Below the pieces are notes generated by a model that saw only the letters and a list, made by a program, of their open reading frames with translations, was not told the DNA's origin and did not search any database. Position numbers and translations under genes: made by a program. This document shows, piece after piece, positions 28,265 through 38,959 of a stretch of DNA of 64,000 nucleotides. Numbering within the stretch: position 1 is the first letter of the stretch; each line of letters starts with the position of its first letter. The stretch lies in contig CAOLHI010001849.1 of NCBI GenBank assembly GCA_948474755.1, positions 124,001 to 188,000 of the forward strand, given 5' to 3'. This DNA is from Ctenosaura bakeri (lineage: Eukaryota > Chordata > Lepidosauria > Squamata > Iguanidae).

Positions 28265-28790
28265 CCCCCATTCTCCCCCTCCCATTCCCCTGCCTTTTGC
28301 CCAGGTGCGCATGCATCTGGGCAAAAGGCAAGCAAATGGGAGGGGGTAGCCCCCTGCATGGAGAAGGCACATGTGTGGGACTGCCCCCTCCTATTTGCTT
28401 GCCTTTTGCCTGAGTGCTGGAAAGGAAGGCAGCATGCCCGGGCAAAACACAAGCGGATGAGGGGGAAGACACCCATGTGCCTTCTCTGGGCTGCCACTCT
28501 GATTCACTTGCCTTTTGTCTGATTGCCTGGAAGGAAGGCAGTGTGGCCAGGCAAAAGGCAAGCAAATGGTGAAGGAGGCACACACATGCTTTCTCTGGGT
28601 GCAGGGCTGCCCCCTCCCATTCATTTGCCTTTTGTCTGGGCAAAACACAAGCAAAAGGGGGGAGGCAGGAAGACATACCTGTGCTTTGTCCAGGCGTGGG
28701 GCTGCCCCTCCCATTTGCTTGCCTTTTGCCTGGGTGTCTGGAAGGAAGGCAGCATGCCCGGGCAAAACACAAGCAAATGGTGGGGGGATA
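28265..28790. repeat. about 110-bp tandem repeat with foldback units
   Basis: Roughly five units, each with TTTGCTTGCCTTTTGCC followed by GGGCAAAACACAAGCAAAT as an inverted pair, and CTGCCCCCTCCC between units. Long open frames on both strands here are a by-product of the repeat. Confidence 0.85.
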
Positions 28791-28844
28791 AACCTTGGAA
28801 GGGAAAGGGAGGGCGAGTGGTCAGTTGGGCAGAGAAGAGTCTTG

Positions 28845-28910
28845 TCCTTTCCTTTCCTTTCTCTTTTTTCCTTCTTTCCTTCCTTCCTTCCTTCCTTCCT
28901 TCCTTCCTTC

Positions 28911-28961
<51 letters not shown>

Positions 28962-28965
28962 TCGT
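28845..28965. repeat. TTCC/TTTC microsatellite
   Basis: Runs of TTCC then CTTT units directly after the tandem repeat. Confidence 0.95.
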
Positions 28966-29330
28966 GAAGGTTCTGCTCCTGTGAACCTGAGTGGTGGAAA
29001 TAGCTGGAATGGTTCTGATTCGTCCTAGGACATAGCAGTACTACTGATTCTTGCAAACTGTTGATTTGTGCAAGAAGATGATGACTTGGCTAGTGATTGA
29101 TCTTGAAGAATATGACCTCCAGTGGGAATTCGGAGAGGTCTGCTTAAAACAGCCACAACTCACTGGGAACACCAGGCAAATGTTCATGATTAGGATAAAG
29201 CAGTTGGGTCCTTGGAACAATCTTCCAAAAGAAAAGTATAGCAGACTATGGAGTTCACTGAAAAACCTTTTCAATGTTCATGTAGAACTTGCATGTAAAC
29301 ACACCAAACACCTTTAACAGCCCTTCCCTC
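28966..29330. other. no gene seen
   Basis: An 88-codon plus-strand frame (29051-29317) exists but has no recognised domain and no splice support. Confidence 0.4.
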
Positions 29331-29379
29331 TCTGCTCTAGTTCGTCAGCTGACTTTGGGCTTTGTCACTTTATCTTGTT

Positions 29380-29645
29380 GATAGGTCTGCTAAATAAAAT
29401 CCAAAGCAATTTAGTCAATGGTCATTTGAAACACATTGCATATGCAAGCTTCTTTCAATAGCCTTATGTGTCAAACGGCCAAGCGCCAACGGATTATTAG
29501 CATCCATTATAGTTTCTCTTGCCTCCAACCATAATAAGTTGTCAAGTTGGGCGATTAAGTGACTTTGATTTATTGTCTGAAATTTCTCCTTCCTCCTAAA
29601 CAATGCACAGCCCTTAGCCTCATGGACTGACAAATCACCCACAGG
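29380..29645. promoter_or_regulatory. candidate conserved non-coding block
   Basis: Repeat-free, AT-leaning, with the perfect palindrome TTGCATATGCAA at 29436-29447 (paired POU half-sites) and several TAAT/ATTA cores. Looks like vertebrate developmental enhancer DNA; inferred only. Confidence 0.35.
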
Positions 29646-29684
29646 TTAAAAATGTCCAGGATGTTTGCAAATAGACTGGGCACA

Positions 29685-30075
29685 TAAGAACAGACGAAGG
29701 TTAAGAACACAAGAGTGGCCCCACTGGTTCCGACGCAAGGCCTATCTAGTTCAGAATTCTGTTTGCACCAAGGAAAAGCACATCAAGAGGACGTAAGTGC
29801 AAAAGCAGCCTGTGTTTCACATTCCCCTGGAACTATTATACAATGGCATAATGCCTCTGGAAGTGAAGGGAATATAGACACTTCATGAGAAGGAGGCACC
29901 GATAGCCCCCTTCTCCATGCATCTACATAGTCACTCTTTAAAGCAGCTTACATTCATGGCCGTCTTGTAGTGAATCCCAAAGTTTAACTGCTGTTGTGTG
30001 GAGAGGTAATTCCTATTACCTGTCTTGAATCTTTCTCCATTCTACTTCAAAGGTGACCCTAGATTCTATTATTGT
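29685..30075 (+). mobile_element. CR1-like LINE 3' relic (second family)
   Basis: CAGACGAAGG..GAGTGGCCCCACTGG and GGCCTATCTAGTTCAGAATTC, matching a scattered LINE tail also seen at 51605-51845. Confidence 0.55.
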
Positions 30076-31065
30076 AAGATACTGGGGGAAAAAATGCTTC
30101 TGTGAGACTTCCTCCCAGTATGTAATTACTACGGCCAGTTTTTTGTTGATATTCTACATTGGCAGAGGGAAAAAGGCAGTGGGTGCACCATGAAGGCGGC
30201 GAGGCCTTGGAACTGGCAGCTTTTGTCTGCTTTCCCTCACCACATTTGTGACACCAGAAAAAGTCCATCTGCTAACATAGGGCACCAACAAGGTTCCACT
30301 CTCTGGCTTCTGTTGTTAGGGGGAAGAGGGGACAGTCCTGTTTTTAATGAAACTATAGCCCTGATCAGGTGTGATTCACTATGCTTTCTTGAACATGAAA
30401 GCAGGGGAGTGTTTAGTCCTGTTCCCTCTGTTTCCTCATGGGGAAAGCATTGTGTCCAAAAAAAAAAAAAACTTCCACTTTGTTAGGGTGCTTTTTGCAC
30501 AAACAAGATCCTCAGTTTCCCAAGGATTTTCCAGATGTGAACAAGAATGTGTCCTCTTCAAATGTCTCAGTTTCCATATGAGGAAACTGATAATGGAGGG
30601 GGGAACAGGACTGGGCAACTGAACAAAGCTCATATGCAACATCTATTTGGGTTTCAGCCAGTCTTTTGTATGGCATTTCCTCTAAATTTGGTAGAATCTA
30701 TCTTACTTTAATGAGATACCTTCAGTTATTCACCCTACTACCTACCTACCTATTATAAAACATCTCTCTCTCTCTCAAACTATCTGATATGGTGGACTGG
30801 AATATTTTCCCTCACTATGCCAAGGATGGGTGCTATATTTGCGCTGCATTATTACCTACCATGGGCCAGCAGCTGAGGGCTCATGGACCAGCACTGGTCT
30901 ACAGATCACCACTTTGAGTAGTACTGATCTAGCCTGAAACAGCCTTGATTTGTACAGCTTCTTCTGAAGAATTTTGCAAATTATTGTTTTAACTCCTGGT
31001 CATCTAACTCTGTTTCAACTTTACCAGCAGGTTACAGAGAGTCCTTGCCACATTTGCTGTTTTAC
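30076..31065. other. no gene seen
   Basis: Contains an A-run (30458-30471) and a CT run (30762-30776). No exon supported. Confidence 0.45.
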
Positions 31066-31069
31066 GACA

Positions 31070-31535
31070 TACCCTCTAACTTTCAGATTTGGTACAGACG
31101 GTCTCGTTTAATCCTTTGTTATCCCAGTTTGTCAGCTGATTTTAAAATGTTCCCATTTATGTCTCCTCCTTCCACTTTCCCTCTTTGTCCTCCACTTACT
31201 TCATTTGCTTCAAACTGAGTTCAAAGTGGAAAAGTAAGAGTTTTCCACACGAGAGTGTTATAGCGCTATGATTCCACTTTCAACCTCCTATGGAATCCTG
31301 GGGTTTGCTGCTGGTCAGCCCCTCCCTAAACTGCAAACCCCAGGATTCCATAGGAGGTTGAAAGTGGAATCATAGTGCTATAACACTCTCGTGCGAAAAT
31401 GGTGGTAGTTTAAATCAGCAGAGGGGAGAAGGGAAGAGAGGTAGAATCTTGCCCTTCCCTGTTCGTCCTTTTGTCATCCTGACCACAGTCTGATGTTACT
31501 TTGCCACATATGTCCTGATGAAATGTTGGATGGTG
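31070..31535 (-). repeat. unclassified repeat family A, cut by H1 MITE
   Basis: Family A sequence at 31070-31235 and 31404-31535 (TTTTAAAATGTTCCCATTT, GAATCTTGCCCTTCCCTG, CAGTCTGATGTTAC). Confidence 0.65.
31236..31403. mobile_element. hairpin MITE H1
   Basis: Arms ACACGAGAGTGTTATAGCGC and its complement; outermost bases decayed. Inserted in family A. Confidence 0.82.
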
Positions 31536-31539
31536 TGTT

Positions 31540-32160
31540 ATGACAGTGTCCTCTGGAGCTGCTTTGTAGGCCAAAGAGGTCCTGTTGGTAAACTCAGCGG
31601 GAGGGGAGATAATGATCTGTTTTGGAAGAACTGGCTCCCTTTTGCTGGGGAAAAGTTCTTTAGAATGCAAGCCAAGAGCCACAGTGGCCCAGCTGCCCCA
31701 AAAGTCCATCTGAAAGTCCATGTTGAGACCAGGAACAGACCAGACCTTGATTTTACTAGGCTGTGCTTGCCCCATTGGCATGCCTATTTATTTTGAATAA
31801 TGTATTTAGAAATATTGTGCCTCATCTGCTTCTCCTTGAATTCTGCCGGCCACCTGCTTTATATTCAGGCTACCACAGCCCAACATTTCTGGTTATGGCT
31901 CTCTGCCTGAGTACCCTTTAAGGTGAAATTTGGGGAAATAACACCTTTTGCACCACTTTGGGGAGTTTTCATTGCAAGTGGCAGGGATAGACAAAAACAG
32001 AGGGTCCAGGGGTCTCTTTTTCATGTCTAGAACACACTGCAGCAACATATTTTCCTCCCATAGACAAAAATATTGAAAAAAAAAATGGCAGTGACAAGAA
32101 GCCCTCTTCTGATTTTATTTGGAGTGTAGGGTTGACAGGCCCTGCATTCTCCAAGCTTCG
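31540..32160. other. no gene seen
   Basis: Overlapping chance frames on both strands (31410-31796), none with a domain. Confidence 0.4.
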
Positions 32161-32167
32161 ATTGTTA

Positions 32168-32525
32168 CAGTTGGCCCTCCACATCTGTGGATGGATTAGT
32201 TGCCGCTACCTGTGCTGCTGTCCCATGCCATTTTAAATGGGGACTTGGAAGTCTCACCTCAGGTTTACAGTCTCTTTGCAAGCCTTGAGAGATGGCAAAT
32301 ATGAGGAAAGTTTTGTAGGTCCTATTAAAAATGACATAGGGCATCAGCAGAGGTGGCAGCAAGCCCCACCAGCCACACCTGTCTGCCTTGTGAAGGAAAC
32401 CTGTTGCCTCAAAGTCAAGACTGGGCAGCTGGCATGCTATCCACTGTGACCTATAGATATTCGTAGTTTTTCAACTTTTGTGAGGGTCCTATACCCCATC
32501 CCCCGTGAATGTGGAAGGATGACTG
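32168..32525. mobile_element. Tigger/MER2-like MITE, TA duplication
   Basis: Begins CAGTTGGCCCTCCACATCTG, ends GAATGTGGAAGGATGACTG, flanked by TA on both sides. Inverted ends resemble pogo-group (Tigger/MER2) elements of the Tc1/mariner superfamily. Non-coding, 358 bp. Confidence 0.8.
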
Positions 32526-32844
32526 TAGTGGCTTTTAGGAGCTTCTTGCCATTTGTTTGTGGGGGCAGGGGCAAGGAGACAGTGGAGGAACTCAGGGATG
32601 ACAAAAACAGCCCCTTACCCATTTCAGTGTTGCATAAATCCTCATTTTGTTTTTCAGACCTGTTTGCTTATACATCAACAATAGCTAAAATCAGTAGTGA
32701 GCAAAGTATGGCCCCCTAGGGGTGCATGAATTTTAATTCCCAAATGCTTTGCTCAGAAAGTACCAAATTCACAGAATTCAAATGTGGGAGAACATAAGAT
32801 GGACAAATTTACCTCTCACTATGACCACTACTTGCTCACTGATG

Positions 32845-33205
32845 CATATTGTCCAACTGCTCAATTTGAGAGAGACAGTCCTAATTAATCTTTTGTTGTT
32901 CCCCTTTTCCAGCTGGTTTTAAAATGTCCCAGTTTTTCTGTCCTCCTCCCAGTTTCCGTCTTTATCTTCAGTTGCTGCCAAACGCAAAAGTAGTTTGCAC
33001 TCAATTAACTTGGGGGAAGGGAGAAGAGGAGGGGCAGAATTTTGCCCTTCCCAATAAGCAGAGGCCAAAGCAAACTGCAGCCTCTTCTAGCTTGTGTGTT
33101 CTTCCTCATAATTACATTAACTGTCTTAACCATGCTGCGATGTTGCTTGGCCCTGCGTGTCCCAGTTTTCATTTGTGAAATGTTGGCAAGTATGCAGATC
33201 ATGTA
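32845..33205 (-). repeat. unclassified repeat family A
   Basis: Contains TTTTAAAATGTCCCAG, TTTGCCCTTCCC, CTTCTAGCTTGTGTG and AAATGTTGGCAAGTATG in the family order. Confidence 0.65.
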
Positions 33206-33401
33206 GAGAAGAAGCTATTTTGGATTTTTTTTAAAAAAGGTTAAATCCGCAATAGATTTGGGGAAACAAAAGATGGAGAAAGAAGTCTCTGCTTGAACTG
33301 GCAGTTGTTATGTGCTGGAAATTTAACCTTGTGATACTGTTAGTCTAAGCCCTTGATGTACATGAGAGAGGGCTTTTTTTATGTGGAGTAATTGGGTCCT
33401 T

Positions 33402-33598
33402 GAGAGCCAGGATGGTGTGGTGGTTTGAATGTTAGACTATGAATCCTGGAGACCAGAGTTCGATTCCCCACTCGGCCATGGAAACCCACTGGGTGACTTT
33501 GGGTGTGTCACATACTCTCAGCTCCAGAAAACCACATAATAGGTTCACCTTAGGGTTGCCATAAGTTGGAAACGGCTTGAAAACACACAACACTGCAA
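33402..33598 (+). mobile_element. Sauria-type SINE
   Basis: Starts GAGAGCCAGGATGGTGTGG, tail GCCATAAGTTGGAAACGGC. Confidence 0.88.
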
Positions 33599-33599
33599 C

Positions 33600-33720
33600 A
33601 GAGCGTCCTTCCAGATGTTGTTGGATCACAAATCTCATCACTCCTGGCCAGGACAGTTGATGGCGAGGAGTTCTGGGAGCTGTAGTCCAACAACATCTGG
33701 AAAGTTGCGTTTTGCCCACC
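33600..33720. repeat. dispersed 'TTGTAGTCC' foldback repeat
   Basis: CCAGATGTTGTTGGATCACA against TGTAGTCCAACAACATCTGG: a clear inverted pair of arms. Confidence 0.7.
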
Positions 33721-34525
33721 TTGTGCTAAAGGAAAAGGTCTAAAATAAAAGGGTCCGAAGTGGGTTCAAGTAGGTGTATAGAAATGGAGAGCAAATGGTT
33801 CTGCTATTCTCCAGACATTTACAACTTTTGCTGGACGTAACCAGTTTGGATGTTTGCTTGTCAAGCAGCTGCTCCACAGCACGGATTCTCTTATGTAGGA
33901 AGCTTCCTGCCTGTCTTGTTCTGTATCGGAAATAGAGGTCATCGGCAGCCTCGCAGACATTGCCTTGGCCACTCATAAGAGCATTAAGCTTTCTCTTTAT
34001 TACACTAAAAAAGAAAGAAAAAGCTGTAGGTCTGAGCATAGTTGAATGTCATTTTATGGCTTGTAGGCAGTATAAATCCTTGACCACAACTGCCTCTAGG
34101 GCACACCGAGCAATTTGTCAAGCCGTAGTGGTGGTGATGTTGCTTTGAATGGAAATAAGCTCAAAGATACTCAATCGTCAGTGAAGCCAACTGGGCTTCC
34201 TATGAATTGGGATAGAGTGGGGGTAGGGAGCTGGTTGTTCTTTTCCTCATTTAAAAGCTGACAAGGTTGGTTCCTAAATATTTAGAAATCATTTTATATG
34301 TGTATACCTGGCGTTGCCCGGGATTTTATTTTCTCATAGGTAATACTTGTTAGAAAGATTTGAGATCCTGTGTCTCTAATTCCCCAAACTATGTCCATTA
34401 CATGTAACTTTTCCAAATATTCCCCAATCCAATCTGAATTCAGAGTTATTAACTTGCAGAGGTTGGGTTCCTGAAGAAATACACTGCCTTCCTCCTTGCT
34501 GCTAGGTCTCATCTCTATAGCAACT

Positions 34526-34647
34526 GGCCTATTGAGAGCTCTCTGGCTGAGAATTTTAAAGGCCCCTTCCTAAACTGTAAAACCCAGGATTCCATAGGAT
34601 GTTGAAAGTGGAATAATAGCACTATAACAGTCTAGTGCAAAAATGGC
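34526..34647. mobile_element. hairpin MITE H1, one arm
   Basis: Right arm only (CCTAAACTGTAAAACCCAGG to GTGCAAAAATGGC). Confidence 0.75.
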
Positions 34648-34829
34648 CATGGTGGTTTTGCAATTATGCTCAGAGATTGCACTGTAAGAATCCCCCAGCT
34701 AGCGTAGTTACAATTATAGTCCCAAAGGTCTCCTTTCCAAGCTCTGTGCGTACTCTTAACATGAGTGGCTGCTCATATAAGACTCTAGGGTATGCCTGGC
34801 TATGAATATTGGTGTCCCGAGTCTGGCAC

Positions 34830-34930
34830 ATTCTAGATATGTTGGACTGCAACTCCCATTATACCCTTCCAACATGGCTTCCAGGACTGATGTGAGAATT
34901 GTAGTCCAACACATTTTCAGGATATCAGGT
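34830..34930. repeat. dispersed 'TTGTAGTCC' foldback repeat
   Basis: TGTTGGACTGCAACTCCCAT and GAATTGTAGTCCAACACATT are inverted arms. Confidence 0.65.
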
Positions 34931-35129
34931 TGGAGAAAGCTTCTTGCAGCTATTCCAAAAAACATATTTCAGAGGAAAGAGAATAGGAATTTAAATGAGG
35001 ATTTAAGTGTGTAAACAAGAACAGAGCTAGTCCTTCAGGAGAGACAGGTTTTGAAACCTCAAAGAAGTCTAAAGATAAACAAAGCTGGTTTATTTGTTTA
35101 GAGCAATTCAAAGCAGCTTACAAATATAT

Positions 35130-35425
35130 TGGTGTAGAAAACCATGATTAAGCTTGCAGATGGCTGTAAAATACCCCTCTCCTTGCAAAGCGAAATTTAA
35201 TAACTTTCTTCCAAAGAGAGACTCTGGAAGGGATATTGTCAGACTGAATAAGCATATTCTTGATTAATCGGGTCATTTGCAGGGCTGGCAGAAAATCAGG
35301 AGTGTAATAAATCAAAGACAATGTTTTTTAACAGCTCTCTGCAATTTGAAGCCTTAATTGTATAACTCTCTTGTCGGAGCTAATCTGGGGACTGTTTTTC
35401 TCCCCTTAGCCAATGTGACATTCCT
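35130..35425. promoter_or_regulatory. candidate conserved non-coding block
   Basis: Repeat-free stretch with the near-palindrome TTGATTAATC (35260-35269) and other ATTA cores. Could be an enhancer; the only support is sequence character. Confidence 0.3.
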
Positions 35426-35439
35426 CGAGAAACCTTGAG

Positions 35440-36170
35440 AGGGTGGGATTGGTGGATGAAATCAAATGGAGGATGGGTGGAAGCGGATTGCCCCAGTTGT
35501 TAGAAATGTGAATTTGTGCAAAGTGGTTCCTCCCAAACTTTTAGTAGCTGAGGCACATGTTTTCCACACTCCAGTGTGGAGGTACAACAATACATTTAGA
35601 AAGGTTTAATTTTAGAATATTCTTCTCCAACCAGGCCTCCTTCAAATCTACTGGACTACAATCCCATCCTCCCCAGCTATAGCCAGAGGCCCTATATGAG
35701 AACATACAGGGTGGCCGGTTACACATTGCACAAAAAGGGTAAAAGGAATCACCCAAAAGGAAAATAAATAAGGATGCCAGTTTGTATGTGGTCGTTTAGA
35801 TGTCTGTCTGATGGCTTCCATGTCACAGAGGTGATGAACCTGCTCCAGGTTTTAGCCTGAACTTTAAAGGACCTAGTCAAGGTACTGAACCCTAGCCTCA
35901 AAATATGTTCTGCACCTTGGATTGTGCCTTTAAAGTTCAGACTAAAACCTAGAGCAGATTCACTGCCCTAATGACATGAAGGCCACTGGCTGCCTCCTCA
36001 CTTGGGGAAATTTGTGACCAGCTGATTGGCATACCTGTCCTGCTCAGGCTGCTGACAAGGGCTATTCATTGCTGGTGGACAACTCTTATGCAGTTGTTGC
36101 ATTTCTGTTCTACTTTCCTACAGTAAGAAGGCTGCATGCAGGGCTCTCCTGCCCCCAGTTTATCCTCACA
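35440..36170. other. no gene seen
   Basis: Two inverted segments (about 35835-35880 and 35915-35960) share TCACAGAGG..GAACCTGCTCCAGG-like and complementary sequence, suggesting an old foldback. No exon. Confidence 0.4.
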
Positions 36171-36204
36171 GCAATCCTGTGAGGTTGATGGAAAGAGTAG
36201 TTCG

Positions 36205-36343
36205 AGAATGGAATATGCCACCTTAGAACGTGGGGGAATCTTCTTCTTCAGAGGTTTCTAAACAGGCTGGAGGGCCATCTGTCAGGAATGCTTTGAGGGT
36301 GTGTTCCCGCATGGCAGGGGGTTGCAATCTACAGCGCTTGTGG
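36205..36343 (+). mobile_element. CR1 LINE 3' end
   Basis: GTTTCTAAACAGGCTGGAGG and GGCCATCTGTCAGGAATGCT. Confidence 0.8.
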
Positions 36344-37290
36344 TCAGACATCCCCTCACCTGGAATACTGCATCCAGGTCTGGGTACCACAATTCAAAAA
36401 GGACATTGACAAGCTAGAACATGTCCAGAGGAGAGCGACCAAAATGGTAAAAGGCCTGGAAACCATGCCCTGTGAGAGCTAGGTGTATTTAGCCTGGAGA
36501 AGAGAAGGTTAAGAGGTGACATGATGGCTCTGTTTAAATATTTGAAGGGATGTCATATGGAGGCTGGAACAAGACTGCTTTCTGATGTTCCAGAGACTAG
36601 GACATGGAACATTGGCTTCAAACTACAGGAGGAGAGACTCTGGCCCTTTCTGCATGGCATTTGTCACGTGAAAAGACGCCTGGAGCATTGTGCGATTGTG
36701 AGGGGCGATCTGCACGACGCACTCACAATCGTGCAGTGCTCCAGGGGCCGGCAGGCACCGATTGCATACCTTTTCATTTTTGGCTGGAAGTCAAAAATGG
36801 TGCGCGATCGTGCATTGCTCCCGGGCCCTGCATGCATTTACCTGGTGTGTGAAGCCTCCGGAGCCACGCCGGTCGTGCTTCCTGCTGCAGCGCAGCTTGG
36901 GAAAGTCCCAGGCTGCACTGCAGAAGGAAGAGGTGGGGCTCTCGCATGAGCAGGCAGCTTGTGCGGAGCTGAAGCAGCAGGGACGTGACAGCCTCTTGCT
37001 GGAGGCTGCTTGCCCGATCCCTGCACCCCAGCGCTGGAAAAAGGTAAGGTGTGGAAAGGGCCTCCATCTAAACTTTAGGAAGAACTTCTTGATGGTAAGA
37101 GCATTTTGACAGTGGAATAGGGTGCCTGGGAGTGTGGTGGAGTCCCCTTCTTTGGAGGTTTTTAAACAGAGGCTGGATGGCCATCTGTTGGGAGTGCTTT
37201 GATTGTGTATTTCTGCCTGGTGGGGTGGGTGGGCTCAATGACCCTTGTGATCTCTTCCAACTCTTTGATTCTATGATTCTATATAAGAGG
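36344..37290 (+). mobile_element. CR1 LINE 3' part, split by DNA transposon
   Basis: Parts 36344-36642 and 37062-37290 join as one CR1 3' region. The first part encodes [14 protein letters not shown] and [14 protein letters not shown] motifs. Confidence 0.85.
36643..37061. mobile_element. H1-related DNA transposon with internal sequence
   Basis: Ends GCCCTTTCTGCATGGC and GGTGTGGAAAGGGC resemble H1 ends. It splits CR1 between CTCTG and CTCCA; uninterrupted CR1 reads CTCCA there, so a 5-bp duplication with two changes fits. Inside are nested inverted repeats (GCATTGTGCGATTGTGAG / CTCACAATCGTGCAGTGC). No transposase. Confidence 0.8.
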
Positions 37291-37294
37291 AGGC

Positions 37295-37855
37295 AGAGAC
37301 ACTATAGGGATCTAACAGTCACAGTAATGGTTGACCCGACCCTGTTAGAATGCTTCCAGTAGGCTACAGCATCATTCCCAATGTGTTCCTCTTTTTCCTT
37401 AGATGAATCAGAATGCACTGAAAATTGTCCTCTGTGAGGTATTGGCGAAATTCTTAATTTTGCATTCATGATTTAAATACTGAAATCAAAAATCATGTTC
37501 CTCCAAAAAACTGCATAGTAGACCAGTGACAGTGACAGTTGAGAGAAATCTGCTGATGTTCACCACTAGATGTCACTGCTTTTCTACCTATGCTATGGTT
37601 GTTCAACTTTTGTACTAATATTTAGAGATGGATCTGCCAGAAAATCATGTAGGAACAAATATTTTGCTCATTGATCTGAAGCCAGTTTTAAGAGTGATCC
37701 ATTTATAGGAGACAAATCTATTCCAATGGGACCTATCCAGCCACCTATGCTCTGGAAACTTGATCTTGGGGCTGGTGCTAAGCTGAATCTGGAAGAGCTA
37801 CATTTTGTGAACATTTTCACTCGTGCCATGAAATATGCCCTTTTGGGGAGAGGCA
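37295..37855. other. no gene seen
   Basis: No exon and no repeat I can name. Confidence 0.4.
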
Positions 37856-37859
37856 AAGG

Positions 37860-37944
37860 CTCCTCCCTATACTGCAAACCCCAGGATTCCATAGGATGTT
37901 GAAAGTGGAACAATAGCGCTATAACAGTCTAGTGCGGAAATGGC
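37860..37944. mobile_element. hairpin MITE H1, one arm
   Basis: Right arm only, CTGCAAACCCCAGGATTCC to GTGCGGAAATGGC. Confidence 0.78.
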
Positions 37945-37949
37945 ATAAG

Positions 37950-38137
37950 ACTCTAGAAGGCAGGGGTTCAAATCCCTGCCTACCCATGGAAACCCACTGT
38001 ATGGAGTTGAGTGAATCACACTCTCAGCCTCAGGGGAAGTAAGTGGCACCCCCTCCAATGAACAAACTTTGCTAAGAAAATCCACCTTAGGGTCCCCATA
38101 AGTCCAAAAAGACTTGAAGGCACACAACAACAACAGT
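37950..38137 (+). mobile_element. Sauria-type SINE, 5' truncated
   Basis: GGTTCAAATCCCTGCC then tail ACTTGAAGGCACACAACAAC; abuts the MITE arm. Confidence 0.8.
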
Positions 38138-38240
38138 ACAAAATTCTTTGCAAAGGGGTGAATGTTAAGGAAGTGGGGACATATCCCTGCTTCTAAGACA
38201 ACCAAGCCAATGCTTCCTTGCCACTATCAAGTTGCAAATA

Positions 38241-38956
38241 CAGGCGCACCTCAGTTAACAAACCCTCTGAGAAAGAAGCTCCTTTTTACCAATTCTATTT
38301 ATGTCCAACCAGCCCCCACTTTTTCTCCTCTTCTGTGTACTTGGAAGTTTGCTTTGCAGCATCAGCACTGAGCGGGTGGTGAAGGAGGGCTGGAGAAACA
38401 GATTACTGGTATCAGTGTGTCTATAATGATGCAATAAAGCTTGAACTGGGAAAGAATGGGATTCTCCCCTAGCTAATCCTATTGTAGCTGTGGGTGCCTA
38501 CCTACAACAGGTGAGGTAAATAGCAGCTACCTCCAGAATTCCTTACTGAGCATGTGTGAACTGCAAAGCAGAGAGAAAAGGAGACAGCAAATAAACTTGC
38601 ACCACCGGCTATTCCCCAATGTATTAAAGTTGCATAGATCTATAAATCTGACCACCAAAATGGAAATTGTAAGAAAAGTGGATGCTGGTGAAAGAACATT
38701 TTGGAAGAAACTTTCAAGTGGTCTCTAGAAGGTTCAGAATGTTTTTGTTTACTGATAAAAAGATTTATGTGACCTGTTTCATTTCATATGTGTATATTGT
38801 TAATTTTGGAGAAAAAGTTTGTTGAAATAAGAACTTCTTTCTTGCAGTACAGGAATCTATCCTTATTCTTCCCATGTTATTTCTGCTTCTAGCCCAAATG
38901 GTCCGTTAAAGAAGTAATACTCAGACACATCTACTTTGTTAACTGAAGTATACCTG
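38241..38956. mobile_element. Tigger-like DNA transposon, 716 bp
   Basis: Inverted ends CAGGCGCACCTCAGTTAACA and GTTAACTGAAGTATACCTG, each flanked by TA (38239-38240, 38957-38958). TA target and CAGG(C/T)..ACCTC ends fit the pogo/Tigger group. No open frame long enough for a transposase. Confidence 0.85.
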
Positions 38957-38959
38957 TAG

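Noticed and set aside
28265..28790. A CRISPR-like array
   Set aside because: Units are long, imperfect and contiguous without unique spacers, and the genome is animal.
28116..29056. Long frames on both strands
   Set aside because: Produced by a tandem repeat whose unit length keeps the frame open, and by the TTCC/TTTC tract.
33740..34039. 99-codon minus-strand frame as a possible exon
   Set aside because: No known domain, no convincing splice sites in phase, and an equally plausible non-coding reading.
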